This document shows, in pieces, positions 1-8,836 of a stretch of 26,744 nucleotides of DNA. The notes beneath the pieces were generated by a model that saw only the letters and a list, made by a program, of their open reading frames with translations, was not told the origin of the DNA and ran no database searches. Source of the DNA: Bacteroides sp. UBA1773 (GTDB lineage: Bacteria > Bacteroidota > Bacteroidia > Bacteroidales > Bacteroidaceae). Made by a program: the position numbers and the translations under genes. Position 1 is the stretch's first letter. The number at the start of each line of letters is the position of its first letter. The DNA lies in contig DCGR01000081.1 in the NCBI GenBank assembly GCA_002315285.1, positions 1,597 through 28,340 on the forward strand, written 5' to 3'.

Positions 1-2
1 TT

Positions 3-1214
3 ATGAAAAAATCAATTTTTGCAGTGATGATTGCCGCAATGGCTTTGTCGTTGTCTGCTTGCTGCTCTGCTCCTAAAGAGGAGTCGATGAGCGATTTGAC
101 CAATCGTGTGTTTGCCATGGCTGCCGAACAGTGCAAGCTGATGGACAAGCAGTTGAACGATTCGGTTTCTCCGCGTACTTACACACCGCAGGGCATTTTC
201 GTGCCTACTACTTTGAGCTGGTGGTGCAGTGGTTTCTATCCTGGCACTATGTGGTACATCTACAAGCAGACCGGTGATGAGGAAATCAAGGCTTTGGCCG
301 ACAAGCACACCCGTAAGCTTGCCGATGTGGCTGCTTGCGCTTCGGGTCACGACATTGGCTTCCAGTACTGGTGCAGCTATGGCAATGGTTTGCTCGAAAC
401 TGACAACAAGGAATATCTGCCTACCTTGGAAGAGGCTTCTGCCATGTTGGCCCGCCGTTTCAACCCGACAGTAGGTTGTATCCGCAGCTGGGGTCGTGTG
501 GATGACACCAATGACTTCATGGTGATTATCGACAACATGATGAACCTTGAGTTGCTGATGGAGGCTTCGCGCTTGTTCAAGTGCGACTCGCTGGCCAACA
601 TTGCCAACACTCACGCCAAGACCACCATGGCTAATCACTACCGCAATGACAATACTTGCTACCATGTGTTGCACTACGACCAGGCCAACGGCCAGTGTGT
701 GAGAAAACGTACGGCTCAGGGTCTTGCTGACGAATCGTCGTGGGCCCGTGGTCAGGCTTGGGGTCTCTATGGCTATGCCATGATGTATCGTGAGACTCAG
801 GATGCCGCTTACCTTGAAATGGCTGAGAAGATAGCCAAGGCACTGATGCCTCGCTTGCCGGAAGACGGCATGCCTTACTGGGACTTCGACTGTCCTGCCA
901 TCCCTTACACTTATCGCGACGTGTCGGCTGGTGCCATCATGGCTTCGGCATTGGTTGAGCTGAGCAACGAAACCAAGGACGCTGCTTTTGGCGCAGAATG
1001 CAAGGCCATGGCCGAGAAGCAGATTCGCTCGATGGCTTCTGACAAGTACATGTGTACGGAAGCCGGGAAGAACGGTTGCTTCCTGCTGATGCACAGCGTG
1101 GGCAACCTGCACGGAACAGAGAAGAACGTGATTCAGGAAGTGGATGCTCCTTTGACATACGCTGACTATTATTTCCTTGAGGCAATCCTGCGTTACAACG
1201 CATTGAATAAGTAA
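3..1214 (+). CDS. GH88 unsaturated glucuronyl (chondroitin disaccharide) hydrolase, lipoprotein
   Basis: Glycoside hydrolase family 88 removes the 4,5-unsaturated uronic acid from oligosaccharides made by polysaccharide lyases, by hydrating the double bond. Seen in the sequence: a lipoprotein signal with lipobox LSAC (Cys20), so a membrane-anchored protein; the family's GHDIGF block with Asp117; and VIIDNMMN with Asp177. These match the two catalytic aspartates of the family. The 403-residue length is normal for GH88 with a signal peptide. The start is fixed by the signal peptide, but only two bases lie upstream, so its ribosome binding site and promoter are outside the window. Two PL8 lyases follow, which supplies its substrate and points to chondroitin or hyaluronan disaccharides rather than gellan or xanthan. 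The exact substrate, including sulfation, cannot be read from the sequence. Confidence 0.93.
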   Translation: MKKSIFAVMIAAMALSLSACCSAPKEESMSDLTNRVFAMAAEQCKLMDKQLNDSVSPRTYTPQGIFVPTTLSWWCSGFYPGTMWYIYKQTGDEEIKALADKHTRKLADVAACASGHDIGFQYWCSYGNGLLETDNKEYLPTLEEASAMLARRFNPTVGCIRSWGRVDDTNDFMVIIDNMMNLELLMEASRLFKCDSLANIANTHAKTTMANHYRNDNTCYHVLHYDQANGQCVRKRTAQGLADESSWARGQAWGLYGYAMMYRETQDAAYLEMAEKIAKALMPRLPEDGMPYWDFDCPAIPYTYRDVSAGAIMASALVELSNETKDAAFGAECKAMAEKQIRSMASDKYMCTEAGKNGCFLLMHSVGNLHGTEKNVIQEVDAPLTYADYYFLEAILRYNALNK

Positions 1215-1229
1215 TTTGTGTTCAACATA

Positions 1230-1265
1230 GGCAAGTCCGCTCCATGGGCTTGCCTTTTGTTTTCT
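1230..1265 (+). terminator. Terminator-like hairpin after GH88
   Basis: A 9-bp stem (1230-1238 with 1246-1254, one G-U pair) around a 7-nt loop is followed by a T-rich run TTTTGTTTTC. It fits an intrinsic terminator that ends or attenuates transcription from the GH88 gene before the lyase genes. No clear TAnnTTTG box lies between it and the lyase start, so it may only lower expression of the lyases. Confidence 0.6.
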
Positions 1266-1284
1266 TTAACGGTAATTCAATATC

Positions 1285-3387
1285 ATGAAGAGAATATTGT
1301 TGGTTGCATTCTCGCTCTGCGTGGTGCTGGCTGTCGAGGCCGCCCGCACAGATGTGCTGAAGAGCATCAGAAATCATTATAAGGAAATTCTTGTCCCCAC
1401 CGACAACCCGAACGACAATCTGGACCAGGGACGCAAGCAGGTGTTGCCCGATTCGGGCGTGTCGGACTCGACCACCAAGGATGTGTATGAACGCCAGCCA
1501 TTGGATGCTGATGCCATCATGCGTAGCGTGAGGTCGCTGAACGCCGACGGCTCGTGGAATGACATTGACTATGAAAGCCAGACCCGCTCTAACTGGTCGC
1601 CAAGTTATCACACGGCCCGTGTGCTGGAGATGGCCAAGCTGCTGAACTGCAAGGATTCGGAATACTATCAGTCGAAGGAATTGGCCGAGGGCATCCACAA
1701 GGCTTTGGATTGCTGGTTCAAGAAGGCTTTGGTTTGCCCCAACTGGTGGCACAACCAGATAGGCACTCCCTACAACCTGGGGCGTGCTTTCATGCTGCTC
1801 GATGGCATCCTGACGAAGGATGAGGTGAAGGAGGCTGTGAAGGTGATGGAACAAGCGAAGTTCGGCATGACTGGCCAGAACAAGGTGTGGCTGGCTGGCA
1901 ATGTGCTGATGCGTGCCATCTTGCTGAACGATGTGGCGCTGGCACGTCAGGCACGCGACGAGATTGCCTCGGAGATTGTGTTGGGACGCAAGGAGGGCAT
2001 CAAGCCCGACTGGAGTTTCCACCAGCATGGCGCACAGCAGCAGTTTGGCAACTACGGCCTGTCGTTTGTGTCGAGCATCGCTCTGTATGCCTATCTGTTC
2101 AAGGGTACGGAATTTGCCTTTTCGGACGAACAGATGGATATCATGCGCAATCTGGTGGATAAGGGCTATCGCTGGATTGTGTGGCACCGGATGTTCGACA
2201 TCAACAGCCTGGGCCGTCAGTTCTACCGCCAGGCTCCCCTTTACAAGGCTTATAACATTGCCACGGCATCGAGGGATTTGGGCTTCGACTTCACGTTTCC
2301 GACCGACCGCAACGACTTGGTGGGACATAAGCATTTCGACTATTCCGACATGAGCGTACACCGCACAAAGGACTGGATGTTTACGGTGAAGATGTCGTCG
2401 AATCGTTGTCTGGGTGCGGAATATGTGAATGAGGACAACCGCTTGGGTTATTATCTGGGCGACGGTGGCACTTACTACTACGTTTCGGGACAGGAATATT
2501 ATAAGGTGTTCCCCTTCTGGGACTGGCGAAAGGTGCCTGGTGTGACTGTGATTGATGGCGAGGGCTTGGTGCCCGACCTGCGGGAGACGAAAAGCAACAA
2601 CCAGAGTGACTTGGTGGGCGGCTTGGAACTCAACGGAAACGGCCTGACTGCCATGGAACTGAACCGCGACGGGATGAAGGCTTACAAGGTGTGGATATCG
2701 ACCGACAAGTTTGTGGCCAGCATCGGCGGAGGCATTCAGGCCGACTCTGAAAACTGTGTGACGACATCGGTGGAACAGCGTCAGAAAAACCACGTGTTGC
2801 TCGAACAGCTGGATGGGAACGGTCGTTGGACTCCCATCTACGACAATGCCAAGCACTTCAACATCGGTGGCGACCAGCAAACCTACTGGCACGATGGTAC
2901 GGGCTATGTGGTGGGTGGCAACAATTTCGTGTATGCCGGTACGGAGTATCGTACGGGTAGTTGGAGCGACAACATGGGCGGCTATCGCGAACCCGAATTG
3001 CTGAAGGGCGAGGTGATGTATATCTACATGAATCATGGCCCACTCAACAGGGTGCCCGGCTCTTATCAGTACGCTGTGTTGCCCAATGCTTCGAAGGCTG
3101 ATGTGGCCAAGTTTGACCTGAAGAAGGAAGTGGAGGTGTTGCTGAACACTTCCGAGGCACAGGTGTTCTATGTGCCTTCGACGGGAAAAGGCTGCTGGGT
3201 GGTGTCGTACGGTGGGAAGTCGGTGGATTTCCGTATGCCTGTGACCTTGGGCGAATCAGCACAGGGCGGACGTCCTCAGATGCAGCGTACGACGTTTGCC
3301 GCTCAGGCTCCTGGACTCTATTACATAGAACTTGACGGCAAGGACTGGAAGGTCGTGGCCAAGAAGGAATTTGAACTTACTAAATAA
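1285..3387 (+). CDS. Polysaccharide lyase family 8, chondroitin AC/hyaluronate lyase-like (copy 1)
   Basis: PL8 enzymes cleave uronic-acid-containing glycosaminoglycans by beta-elimination. The 700-residue protein begins with a Sec signal peptide (about residues 1-20), then an alpha/alpha toroid and beta-sandwich of normal family length. Active-site residues are recognisable: Asn157 in NWWHNQIGTP, His248 in SFHQHG, Tyr257 in FGNYG and Arg311 in SLGRQ. The His-Tyr spacing of 9 and Tyr-Arg spacing of 54 match those of Pedobacter heparinus chondroitinase AC (His225, Tyr234, Arg288). A conserved EYVNEDN segment (379-385) should hold the active-site Glu. It is exported, probably to the periplasm or surface. 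The next gene is a close paralogue. Compared with it, this copy carries an extra segment near residues 40-75. Whether it prefers chondroitin, dermatan or hyaluronan is unknown. Confidence 0.93.
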   Translation: MKRILLVAFSLCVVLAVEAARTDVLKSIRNHYKEILVPTDNPNDNLDQGRKQVLPDSGVSDSTTKDVYERQPLDADAIMRSVRSLNADGSWNDIDYESQTRSNWSPSYHTARVLEMAKLLNCKDSEYYQSKELAEGIHKALDCWFKKALVCPNWWHNQIGTPYNLGRAFMLLDGILTKDEVKEAVKVMEQAKFGMTGQNKVWLAGNVLMRAILLNDVALARQARDEIASEIVLGRKEGIKPDWSFHQHGAQQQFGNYGLSFVSSIALYAYLFKGTEFAFSDEQMDIMRNLVDKGYRWIVWHRMFDINSLGRQFYRQAPLYKAYNIATASRDLGFDFTFPTDRNDLVGHKHFDYSDMSVHRTKDWMFTVKMSSNRCLGAEYVNEDNRLGYYLGDGGTYYYVSGQEYYKVFPFWDWRKVPGVTVIDGEGLVPDLRETKSNNQSDLVGGLELNGNGLTAMELNRDGMKAYKVWISTDKFVASIGGGIQADSENCVTTSVEQRQKNHVLLEQLDGNGRWTPIYDNAKHFNIGGDQQTYWHDGTGYVVGGNNFVYAGTEYRTGSWSDNMGGYREPELLKGEVMYIYMNHGPLNRVPGSYQYAVLPNASKADVAKFDLKKEVEVLLNTSEAQVFYVPSTGKGCWVVSYGGKSVDFRMPVTLGESAQGGRPQMQRTTFAAQAPGLYYIELDGKDWKVVAKKEFELTK

Positions 3388-3396
3388 GACATGTGT

Positions 3397-5439
3397 ATGA
3401 AATCTCTGAAATACTTGATCGTGGTGCTGGCGTGCGCACTGTTGGTGCCGTCATTGCAGGCTGCGAAGAAAAAAGACAATTCCTGGAAACAGGTGAAGAA
3501 AAACTACCAGGCTCTCATTGCTCCTGCCGGACCAGTGGACGAGGAAATGGTGCTGGAAGCCGACGAATTCTTGCAGAAGTTGCAGGACGACGGTTCGTGG
3601 AGCGACTTGAACTATCAGGACACCCGTCGCTCGTCGTGGGATCCCAATGTCCATGCCGGACGAGTGTGGACCTTGTCGCGTTTGTATCGTAACGAACAAA
3701 GCAAGTATCACAACTCGGCCAAAATAGCCAATGCCATCCATCGTGCGCTGGCTTGGTGGTTCAAGAACAAACCGGTGTGCACAAACTGGTGGTACAATGA
3801 GATCGGCACTCCCGGCACGTTCGGCCGTGCATTCCTGATTCTGGACGACTTCATGACTCCTGAGGAACTGAAGGGTGCCATAGAGGTGATGGACAATGCG
3901 AAACTGGGCATGACGGGGCAGAACAAGATATGGCAAGCACAGAACGTGCTGATGAAGGCTTTGCTGCAGGGCGATGCCGAACTGGTGAAGCAAGTGCGCG
4001 ACATCATTGCCTCGGAAATCGTCACCGGTCAGCCTGAAGGCATCAAGCCTGACTGGAGCTTCCATCAGCATGGCCCGCAGCAGCAGTTTGGCAACTATGG
4101 CTTGTCGTTCCTCTCTACGATGAGCTTCTTCACCCGCCTGTTCCAGGGCACTCCTTACGCTTTCTCGGACGACCAGATGCAAATCCTGAAGAATCTGGTG
4201 GAGAAGGGCTATCGTTGGATTCTTTGGCATGGACTGATGGACATGAACTCATTGGGCCGTCAGCTGGTGCCTAATGCACAACGCGGAAAAGGTGGCTCGG
4301 CCATCCAGTCGAGCACGGGTTATGGCTATGCTCCCGAATTCTTGGGCACTGGCAACACGCTGACCGGTGTGAAGCATTTCGACGATTCCGACATGACCAT
4401 CCTGCGCACCAGCCAGTGGATGTTCAGCGTGCGCATGTCGTCGAACCGCTGCATTGGGACTGAATATGTGAACGAGGACAACCGCATTGGCTACTATCTG
4501 GGCGATGGTGCCACGTATTACTATATCACCGGAGAAGAGTATCTTGACATCTTCCCGCTGTGGAACTGGCGCCGCATTCCGGGTGTCACCGCACCTTCTG
4601 TCACCACTCCTATTCCTGAGTCGAAGGCCATGAAGACCAACAACAAGAGCGACCTGGTGGGTGGCATGGAATATGAGGGGAAGGGATTCTCGGCCATGCA
4701 GCTCAACCGCGACGGCCTGCAGGCCTACAAGGCTTGGCTGGCTACGCCCGGATTCATCCTGTGTCTCGGTGCTGGCATCCAGGCCGAAGAGGGGTATAAC
4801 GTGACTACCTCGGTGGAACAGCGGCTCAAGAACAATGCGCAGCTGGAGAAACTGGATGTGGACGGAGTGTGGTCGCCCATTGCCGACAATGCCAAATACT
4901 TCAACGTGGGTGGCAGCCAGCAGACCTACTGGCACAACAACATGGGTTACGTGGTGGCTGGAACCGCCTTTGTGTATGCCGGAACGGAGCATCGCCAAGG
5001 TCGCTGGAGCGACAATATGGGTACCTATTCGAAAGACTTGGTGGATGGCGACGTGATGTACATCTACCTCGACCATGGTCCGGTGAATCAATCGCGTGGA
5101 ACCTACCAGTATGTGGTGCTGCCTAACGCCAGCAAGGAGGAAACAGCAAAGTTCGACATGAGTAAGGAAGTGGAAGTGCTGCAAAATTCGGCTGATGCAC
5201 AGGTGGTGTGCGTGCCATCGGCAGGGAAAGGCTGCTGGGTGGTGGCTTATACGGGCAAGTCCATCACGTTCCGCAGTCCTTCCACCGTTCAATCAGCCAG
5301 CGGCGCACCCCAGTCGAGGACCGACAAGCTTCGTCGGGCAACCTTCGACCCCGCTGCTCCAGGGTTGTACTATATAGAGTTTGATGGAACACAGTGGATT
5401 GAGAAATCGAAGAAACTGTTCAGAATGAGCGAGAAGTAA
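3397..5439 (+). CDS. Polysaccharide lyase family 8, chondroitin AC/hyaluronate lyase-like (copy 2)
   Basis: Second PL8 lyase, a paralogue of the preceding gene with long shared blocks (SFHQHG, QQQFGNYGLSF, KGYRWI, NSLGRQ, MSSNRC). Numbered from the ATG at 3391, the active-site set is Asn136, His227, Tyr236 and Arg290, with the same spacings as copy 1. I prefer the ATG at 3397 because it puts a lysine at once before the signal-peptide core; 3391 adds only two residues. The gap to copy 1 is 9 nt, so the two should be co-transcribed and probably arose by tandem duplication. The copies differ in the loop after the catalytic Arg: here it is Gly/Ser/Thr rich (about 291-330), and it differs in sequence in copy 1. 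That loop lies near the substrate cleft in this fold, so the two may differ in preference for sulfation or chain ends; this is inference. Confidence 0.93.
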   Translation: MKSLKYLIVVLACALLVPSLQAAKKKDNSWKQVKKNYQALIAPAGPVDEEMVLEADEFLQKLQDDGSWSDLNYQDTRRSSWDPNVHAGRVWTLSRLYRNEQSKYHNSAKIANAIHRALAWWFKNKPVCTNWWYNEIGTPGTFGRAFLILDDFMTPEELKGAIEVMDNAKLGMTGQNKIWQAQNVLMKALLQGDAELVKQVRDIIASEIVTGQPEGIKPDWSFHQHGPQQQFGNYGLSFLSTMSFFTRLFQGTPYAFSDDQMQILKNLVEKGYRWILWHGLMDMNSLGRQLVPNAQRGKGGSAIQSSTGYGYAPEFLGTGNTLTGVKHFDDSDMTILRTSQWMFSVRMSSNRCIGTEYVNEDNRIGYYLGDGATYYYITGEEYLDIFPLWNWRRIPGVTAPSVTTPIPESKAMKTNNKSDLVGGMEYEGKGFSAMQLNRDGLQAYKAWLATPGFILCLGAGIQAEEGYNVTTSVEQRLKNNAQLEKLDVDGVWSPIADNAKYFNVGGSQQTYWHNNMGYVVAGTAFVYAGTEHRQGRWSDNMGTYSKDLVDGDVMYIYLDHGPVNQSRGTYQYVVLPNASKEETAKFDMSKEVEVLQNSADAQVVCVPSAGKGCWVVAYTGKSITFRSPSTVQSASGAPQSRTDKLRRATFDPAAPGLYYIEFDGTQWIEKSKKLFRMSEK

Positions 5440-5464
5440 TCGTTTCGTGTCCTATTTGCATGGG

Positions 5465-5503
5465 GGGCGTATCAAAAAAAATGTGATTTTGGTACGCCCT
5501 TTT
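5465..5503 (+). terminator. Intrinsic terminator after the PL8 pair
   Basis: A stem of 13 pairs, 5465-5477 with 5487-5499 (GGGCGTATCAAAA against TTTTGGTACGCCC, one G-U), encloses a 9-nt loop and is followed by TTTT. It closes the glycosaminoglycan block before the rlmN promoter. Confidence 0.8.
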
Positions 5504-5590
5504 CCGTATGTCCGGCACGCCCCACAATGTTACTTTTTCTGCATAATTGTTAATTTGCGGGCTATACTGTGCAAAATGACTTTTTTTTCG

Positions 5591-5598
5591 TAATTTTG
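5591..5598 (+). promoter_or_regulatory. Bacteroidetes -7 box (TAATTTTG) upstream of rlmN
   Basis: TAATTTTG matches the Bacteroidetes primary sigma factor -7 consensus TAnnTTTG exactly and sits 24 nt before the chosen rlmN ATG. I found no good -33 TTG about 20 nt upstream. It follows the preceding terminator, and the seven genes after rlmN have no comparable box in their gaps, so it is the likely promoter for the whole run to 16768. Confidence 0.65.
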
Positions 5599-5622
5599 CA
5601 ACAAAATGTGGAATGGCGATTT

Positions 5623-6651
5623 ATGAAAGAGTCTTTACTTGGCATGACATTGGCTGAACTGGTGCAGGTGACATCGTTGCTCGGTTTGCCCAAATATACC
5701 GCAAGGCAGATAGCCCAGTGGGTGTATGTGAAACGTGTACGAAGTATCGACGAGATGACGAACCTGTCGAAATCGGCCCGCGAACAGCTGAAGTCTGCCT
5801 ACGTGGTGGGTGGTGAGCCACCTGTACATGCCATGAGCTCGGTGGACGGGACTGTGAAATACCTGTTCCGTGTGGATGATGCGAACACAGTAGAGAGCGT
5901 GTTTATTCCTGAAGAGGGGCGTGCCACACTGTGTGTGTCGTCGCAGGTGGGCTGCAAGATGAACTGTCGTTTCTGCATGACAGGTAAGCAGGGATTCTCT
6001 GTGAATCTGACTGTGAACCAGATTCTCAACCAAATTCTCTCACTTCCTGAGCACGAACAGCTTACCAATGTGGTGCTTATGGGCATGGGAGAACCTATGG
6101 ATAACATTGACAACGTGCTGAAGGCATTGGAAATCATCACGGCCGACTATGGACTGGGATGGAGCCCAAAGCGTGTCACTGTTTCCACTGTGGGCATCCG
6201 CAAGGGGTTGCAACGATTCCTTGACGAGAGCCAGTGCCATCTGGCTGTAAGCATGCATAGCCCGATAGCTGCCCAACGTGCCGAGTTGATGCCGGCGGAA
6301 AGGGCATACCCGATTGCGGAACTGGTGGAATTGCTCAGGAATCATGATTGGAGCGGACAACGACGGCTCTCGTTCGAGTATATTGTTTTCAAGGACTACA
6401 ACGACTCGCTGACCTACGCCAAGGAAGTGGCCAGGTTGTTGCGTGGACTGGAATGTAGGGTGAACCTGATCCGGTTTCATGCCATTCCCAATGTGGATTT
6501 GCAGACCACCGAAATGGAGCGGATGGTGTCGTTCAGGGACTATCTGACGCATCATGGCGTGTTTGCCACCATTCGTGCTTCGCGTGGAGAAGATATTTTT
6601 GCAGCTTGTGGCATGTTGTCAACGGCTCAGAAGGAACAAAACGAAAAATAA
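5623..6651 (+). CDS. rlmN: Dual-specificity 23S rRNA A2503 / tRNA A37 C2-methyltransferase RlmN
   Basis: Radical-SAM enzyme that methylates C2 of adenosine 2503 in 23S rRNA and, in well-studied members, A37 of some tRNAs. In the 342-residue product the 4Fe-4S motif CxxxCxxC is at Cys111, Cys115 and Cys118. The two further reactive cysteines of the family are Cys104 (in LCVSSQVGC) and Cys329 (in DIFAACGML), equivalent to E. coli Cys118 and Cys355. GMGEP follows at 154-158. An in-frame start at 5569 would lie upstream of the TAATTTTG promoter box, and the residues it adds are not RlmN-like, so I chose the ATG at 5623. It is the first gene of a long co-directional run, which is a common position for a housekeeping gene ahead of accessory ones. 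Confidence 0.95.
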   Translation: MKESLLGMTLAELVQVTSLLGLPKYTARQIAQWVYVKRVRSIDEMTNLSKSAREQLKSAYVVGGEPPVHAMSSVDGTVKYLFRVDDANTVESVFIPEEGRATLCVSSQVGCKMNCRFCMTGKQGFSVNLTVNQILNQILSLPEHEQLTNVVLMGMGEPMDNIDNVLKALEIITADYGLGWSPKRVTVSTVGIRKGLQRFLDESQCHLAVSMHSPIAAQRAELMPAERAYPIAELVELLRNHDWSGQRRLSFEYIVFKDYNDSLTYAKEVARLLRGLECRVNLIRFHAIPNVDLQTTEMERMVSFRDYLTHHGVFATIRASRGEDIFAACGMLSTAQKEQNEK

Positions 6652-6670
6652 GTAATTCAATGAAAGAGTC

Positions 6671-7717
6671 ATGAAGAAGAGTGTATTTGAAAGCGGCATT
6701 GTATTGGCCCTCGTCTTGTTGTTGGCAAGTTGCAGTGGCAAACGTTCGGTGTTTCGTCCCACTTCGAGCGGACGTCCTTATGAGATGATGGTGATTGTTG
6801 ACAATGCCCTCTGGGAAAAACCCGCAGGAAGGGCATTGTTTGAAGTGCTCGATACGGATGTGCCAGGATTGCCGCAGCCGGAACGTTCGTTCAGGATATC
6901 GCAAATAGCTCCGGAGGGTTTCGACAGGATTATCAAGATATGTCGGAACATCATCACGGTGGATATCGATCCTGCCAGATATACGCAAACGAAACTGAGG
7001 TTCTCGCGCGATATGTATGCCGAACCACAGATAATCATGACCATACAGTCGCCCTCGGAAGACGATTTCTGGCAGTATGTGTCGAGTCATGCACAAGTCA
7101 TTCTGGACTTCTTCAATAAGGTGGAAATCAACCGCCAAATCACCGCGCTCAAGGGAAAACACAGCAAGGTGGTGTCGGAAAAAGTAGGCGAGATATTCGG
7201 TAGCGACTTATGGGTGCCCGAATCGTTGGATGGCATCAAGACGGGTGTGGATTTCCTATGGGCATCCGACAAAAGGGCGGTTTCCAACCAAAATGTGGTG
7301 GTCTATAGCTATCCATACACCGACAACGACACTTTCACCAAGGAATATTTCATCCACAAGCGCGACTCGGTGATGCGCGAAAACATACCAGGCGCGAGTG
7401 AAGGCATGTATATGACCACGGCAGACAGTCGCTTCGTGGATGTGCGCGATTTTTCCCTGCGGGGCGAATATGTGTTTGAGGCGCGTGGCTTGTGGGAAGT
7501 GAAGGGCGACATGATGGGAGGGCCGTTCGTGTCGCAGGCCCGTGTGGATGGTGCCAACGGACGTGTGGTGGTGGTCGAGGGCTTTGTGTTCTCTCCCGAC
7601 AAGGCGAAGCGCAACCTGGTGCGCCAGATGGAGGCTTCGCTTTATACGTTGCGTCTGCCTGCCGAGCAGAATCTGGAAGAAATCATAGTGACTCCATCGG
7701 ACGTGGAGGAAAATTAA
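6671..7717 (+). CDS. DUF4837 family lipoprotein
   Basis: The 348-residue protein has a lipoprotein signal with lipobox LASC (Cys21), so it should be lipid-anchored in the envelope. The body, from SGRPYEMMVIVDN onward (about residues 35-340), resembles the Bacteroidetes-specific DUF4837 family, which has no established function. I see no catalytic motif and no membrane segment beyond the signal. It lies 19 nt after rlmN and 25 nt before pdxA in the same direction, so it is almost certainly co-transcribed with both. The family assignment is from memory of sequence style. Confidence 0.8.
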   Translation: MKKSVFESGIVLALVLLLASCSGKRSVFRPTSSGRPYEMMVIVDNALWEKPAGRALFEVLDTDVPGLPQPERSFRISQIAPEGFDRIIKICRNIITVDIDPARYTQTKLRFSRDMYAEPQIIMTIQSPSEDDFWQYVSSHAQVILDFFNKVEINRQITALKGKHSKVVSEKVGEIFGSDLWVPESLDGIKTGVDFLWASDKRAVSNQNVVVYSYPYTDNDTFTKEYFIHKRDSVMRENIPGASEGMYMTTADSRFVDVRDFSLRGEYVFEARGLWEVKGDMMGGPFVSQARVDGANGRVVVVEGFVFSPDKAKRNLVRQMEASLYTLRLPAEQNLEEIIVTPSDVEEN

Positions 7718-7742
7718 GGAAACAGAAAATACTTTTTTGAAA

Positions 7743-8831
7743 ATGGAAAACAGGAAAATACGTGTAGGGATTACTCATGGCGACGTGAATGGCGTGGGCT
7801 ATGAAATCATATTGAAGGCGTTCGAAAACGAAGCGATGTGCGATTTGTGCACCCCAATCGTGTATGGCTCACCCAAGGTCGCAACCTATTACAGGAAAGC
7901 CATTGGCACGGATACGAATTTCAGCATCATCACCCAGGCAAAGGAAGCTGCCGACGACAGACTTTCTATACTGAATTGTTGCGACGATGAGGTGAAGGTG
8001 GAGATGGGACAATCGACGCCTGAGGCTGGCAAGAATGCCTTGATGGCATTGGAGCGGGCCGTGAGCGATTACAAAAACGGATTGATCGATGTGCTGGTGA
8101 CTGCACCTATCAACAAGAGTAACATCCAGTCGGACCTGTTTTGCTTTCCAGGCCACACCGAATATTTCGAGGCTTGTTTGGGCAACGGCGACAAGGCGTT
8201 GATGATTCTGCTCAACGAACATCTGCGTGTGGCATTGGTCACGGGACATATTCCTGTGCGCGACATTGCCGCAGCCATAACGCCTGAGGCGCTGGAAGAA
8301 AAGACCAAACTTTTCGCAAAGTCGCTGAAGTGCGATTTTGGCATCGAGAAGCCTCGCATTGCGGTGTTGGCATTGAATCCTCATGCTGGCGATGAGGGAT
8401 TGATAGGCAAGGAGGAACTGGAAACCATCACCCCGACGATACAGAAACTGAAGTCGCAGGGCCTCTTGTGCTTTGGCCCATATGCGGCCGATGGCTTCTT
8501 CGGCTCTGGCAAATATGCTTGTTTCGATGGTGTGATGGCCATGTATCACGATCAAGGACTGGCCGCTTTCAAGGCCTTGTCGATGGACGATGGTGTGAAC
8601 TTTACGGCTGGATTGCCCATAGTCCGCACCTCTCCCGACCATGGCACAGCCTACGACATCGTAGGCAAGGGAATAGCTTCACCCCAGTCGTTCCGCTCAG
8701 CCATTTACACGGCAATCGACATTTTCCGCAATCGTGAAAGGGAGAAAGAATATTCGGCAAATCCCCTGCGCAAATTGTATTACGACAAACGCGACGACAG
8801 CGACAAGCTGAAATTTGATGCCGTAGAATAA
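7743..8831 (+). CDS. pdxA: 4-hydroxythreonine-4-phosphate dehydrogenase PdxA
   Basis: PdxA oxidises 4-phosphohydroxy-L-threonine with NAD in the DXP-dependent pathway to pyridoxal 5'-phosphate. The 362-residue product has the N-terminal THGDVNGVGYE segment (11-21; most proteobacterial members read GDPAGIGPE), FPGHTEYF (136-142) and the three metal-binding histidines: His169 in VTGHIP, His214 in NPHAGDEG and His269 in MYHDQG. These correspond to His166, His211 and His266 of E. coli PdxA. A TTG start at 7737 would add two residues; the ATG at 7743 is more likely. Only 5 nt separate the stop from the following nucleotidyltransferase gene. A PdxA-like role on another hydroxy-acid phosphate cannot be excluded, but the complete metal site favours true PdxA. 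Confidence 0.93.
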   Translation: MENRKIRVGITHGDVNGVGYEIILKAFENEAMCDLCTPIVYGSPKVATYYRKAIGTDTNFSIITQAKEAADDRLSILNCCDDEVKVEMGQSTPEAGKNALMALERAVSDYKNGLIDVLVTAPINKSNIQSDLFCFPGHTEYFEACLGNGDKALMILLNEHLRVALVTGHIPVRDIAAAITPEALEEKTKLFAKSLKCDFGIEKPRIAVLALNPHAGDEGLIGKEELETITPTIQKLKSQGLLCFGPYAADGFFGSGKYACFDGVMAMYHDQGLAAFKALSMDDGVNFTAGLPIVRTSPDHGTAYDIVGKGIASPQSFRSAIYTAIDIFRNREREKEYSANPLRKLYYDKRDDSDKLKFDAVE

Positions 8832-8836
8832 TCGTC

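Noticed and set aside
1222..3036. A 604-codon open frame on the minus strand opposite the first PL8 gene, and similar long antisense frames at 12-1112 and 4249-5292.
   Set aside because: They are mirror frames of strongly coding plus-strand genes, rich in His, Val and Arg, with no recognisable domain or signal; codon bias of the real gene keeps stops out.
1285..5439. The two PL8 genes as an artefact such as an assembly duplication or a frameshifted single gene.
   Set aside because: Both have their own signal peptide, complete active site and clearly different sequence throughout, so they are true paralogues.
5569..5622. N-terminal extension of rlmN starting at 5569.
   Set aside because: It spans the TAATTTTG promoter box and adds a non-conserved segment; the ATG at 5623 gives a normal RlmN.
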